From: a bacterium
GTDB lineage: Bacteria; Pseudomonadota; Gammaproteobacteria; Pseudomonadales; Moraxellaceae
NCBI GenBank assembly: GCA_029945725.1
Contig: JAQSDB010000011.1
Span: 1 to 64,000, forward strand
Direction: 5' to 3'
DNA: 64,000 bases
The position numbers and the translations under genes are program-made. The notes beneath the pieces are model-generated. The model was given only the letters and a program-made list of their open reading frames with translations, was not told the origin of the DNA and did not search any database. How positions within the stretch are numbered: position 1 is the first letter of the stretch; each line of letters opens with the position of its first letter. This document shows positions 63,754 through 64,000 of this stretch, piece after piece.

Positions 63754-64000
63754 TGCTTCGATCATTTTCTTTGCTGTGTGCGGCCTTGTTCGCCAGCAGT
63801 GTGGCGCTGGCTGTTGATGGCGGTACGCTGACCCGCGCCGAGACGCTGCGTGTCAAACCGTTTGCCGACGCGAAGGCTGTCGCGCCGGCCGCCAGCGGCG
63901 CCAAAGTGGATATCGTCAGCCGCAACGGTGGCTGGTATCAGGTCAGGGTGGCGGGCAAGACCGGCTGGGTGCGCATGCTGAGTGTGCGTCGCGCTACGGT
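63750..64000 (+). CDS. Secreted SH3-like domain protein (cut by right edge)
   Basis: Open to the window end, 83 residues visible. A Sec signal peptide (LRSFSLLCAALFASSVALA) is followed by a bacterial SH3 pattern: VKPFADAKAVAPAASGAKVDIVSRN in parts, then GGWYQVRVAGKTGWVRM. Such domains bind peptidoglycan or protein partners in the periplasm. It overlaps the CHASE2 gene by four bases; the pair may form an envelope sensor. A second in-frame ATG at 63753 is possible. Confidence 0.8.
   Translation, partial: MMLRSFSLLCAALFASSVALAVDGGTLTRAETLRVKPFADAKAVAPAASGAKVDIVSRNGGWYQVRVAGKTGWVRMLSVRRAT

Overview
The window is chromosomal DNA of a gammaproteobacterium related to Pseudomonas and other Pseudomonadales. 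The evidence is gene order: rne / rluC / HAD phosphatase / sppA / maf / yceD / rpmF / plsX / fabD / fabG / acpP / fabF / pabC / mltG / tmk / holB / pilZ / tatD / TetR regulator / etfBA follows the Pseudomonas arrangement, and an atuRABCDEFGH cluster has the same order as in P. aeruginosa. A REP element of the Pseudomonas type also occurs. GC is high (roughly 55-62 percent by eye) except in an AT-richer accessory stretch near 52-58 kb. No tRNA, rRNA, CRISPR array or transposase gene was recognised.

Layout. (1) 1-20.3 kb, core: RNase E (C-terminal end beyond the left edge) reads left from a long hairpin-rich leader. Rightward come rRNA modification, a signal peptide peptidase, and the lipid supply operon yceD-rpmF-plsX-fabD-fabG-acpP-fabF, followed by pabC-mltG-tmk-holB-pilZ-tatD. 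A TetR regulator and the electron transfer flavoprotein genes follow. (2) 20.4-23.8 kb: a Tat-exported small subunit, a GMC oxidoreductase and a haloalkane dehalogenase. (3) 23.9-36.2 kb: a complete acyclic terpene utilization cluster on the minus strand (atuA to atuH) with the divergent repressor atuR. (4) 36.2-46 kb: a membrane protein, a lipoprotein, a dienoyl-CoA-reductase-like SDR, and a leftward series (carotenoid oxygenase, sterol-desaturase-like hydroxylase, SDR, aldehyde dehydrogenase, SRPBCC protein, membrane protein) headed by a divergent TetR gene with paired palindromes. (5) 46-51 kb: ABC1/UbiB-like kinase, acyltransferase, GIY-YIG protein beside an inverted-repeat-bounded array, MBL hydrolase, enoyl-CoA hydratase, yaaA. 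(6) 50.7-58.3 kb, accessory: six related palindromic repeat units, all in one orientation, alternate with single genes or gene pairs (zinc-ribbon membrane protein, GT61 glycosyltransferase, DUF1398 protein, COG4705 membrane protein, and a SIR2-HerA antiphage pair). (7) 58.6-64 kb, core: DUF1244 protein, esterase, long-form GAPDH, SMR/Gdx transporter, CHASE2 protein, and an SH3-like secreted protein cut by the right edge.

How the parts work together. Regions 2-4 look like a catabolic block for hydrophobic isoprenoid or fatty substrates. Oxygenase, dehydrogenase and aldehyde dehydrogenase steps could make acids, AtuH-type ligase could make CoA esters, AtuD/C/F/E would process geranyl-CoA-type intermediates, and ETF would take electrons from AtuD. 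Placing a carotenoid-cleavage-type enzyme next to the Atu pathway suggests, as inference only, that apocarotenoid fragments may enter Atu. The most unusual architecture is the repeat-bounded gene array in region 6. Its best-understood cargo, SIR2-HerA, is a known defence type, but the repeat cassette structure itself is not one I recognise.
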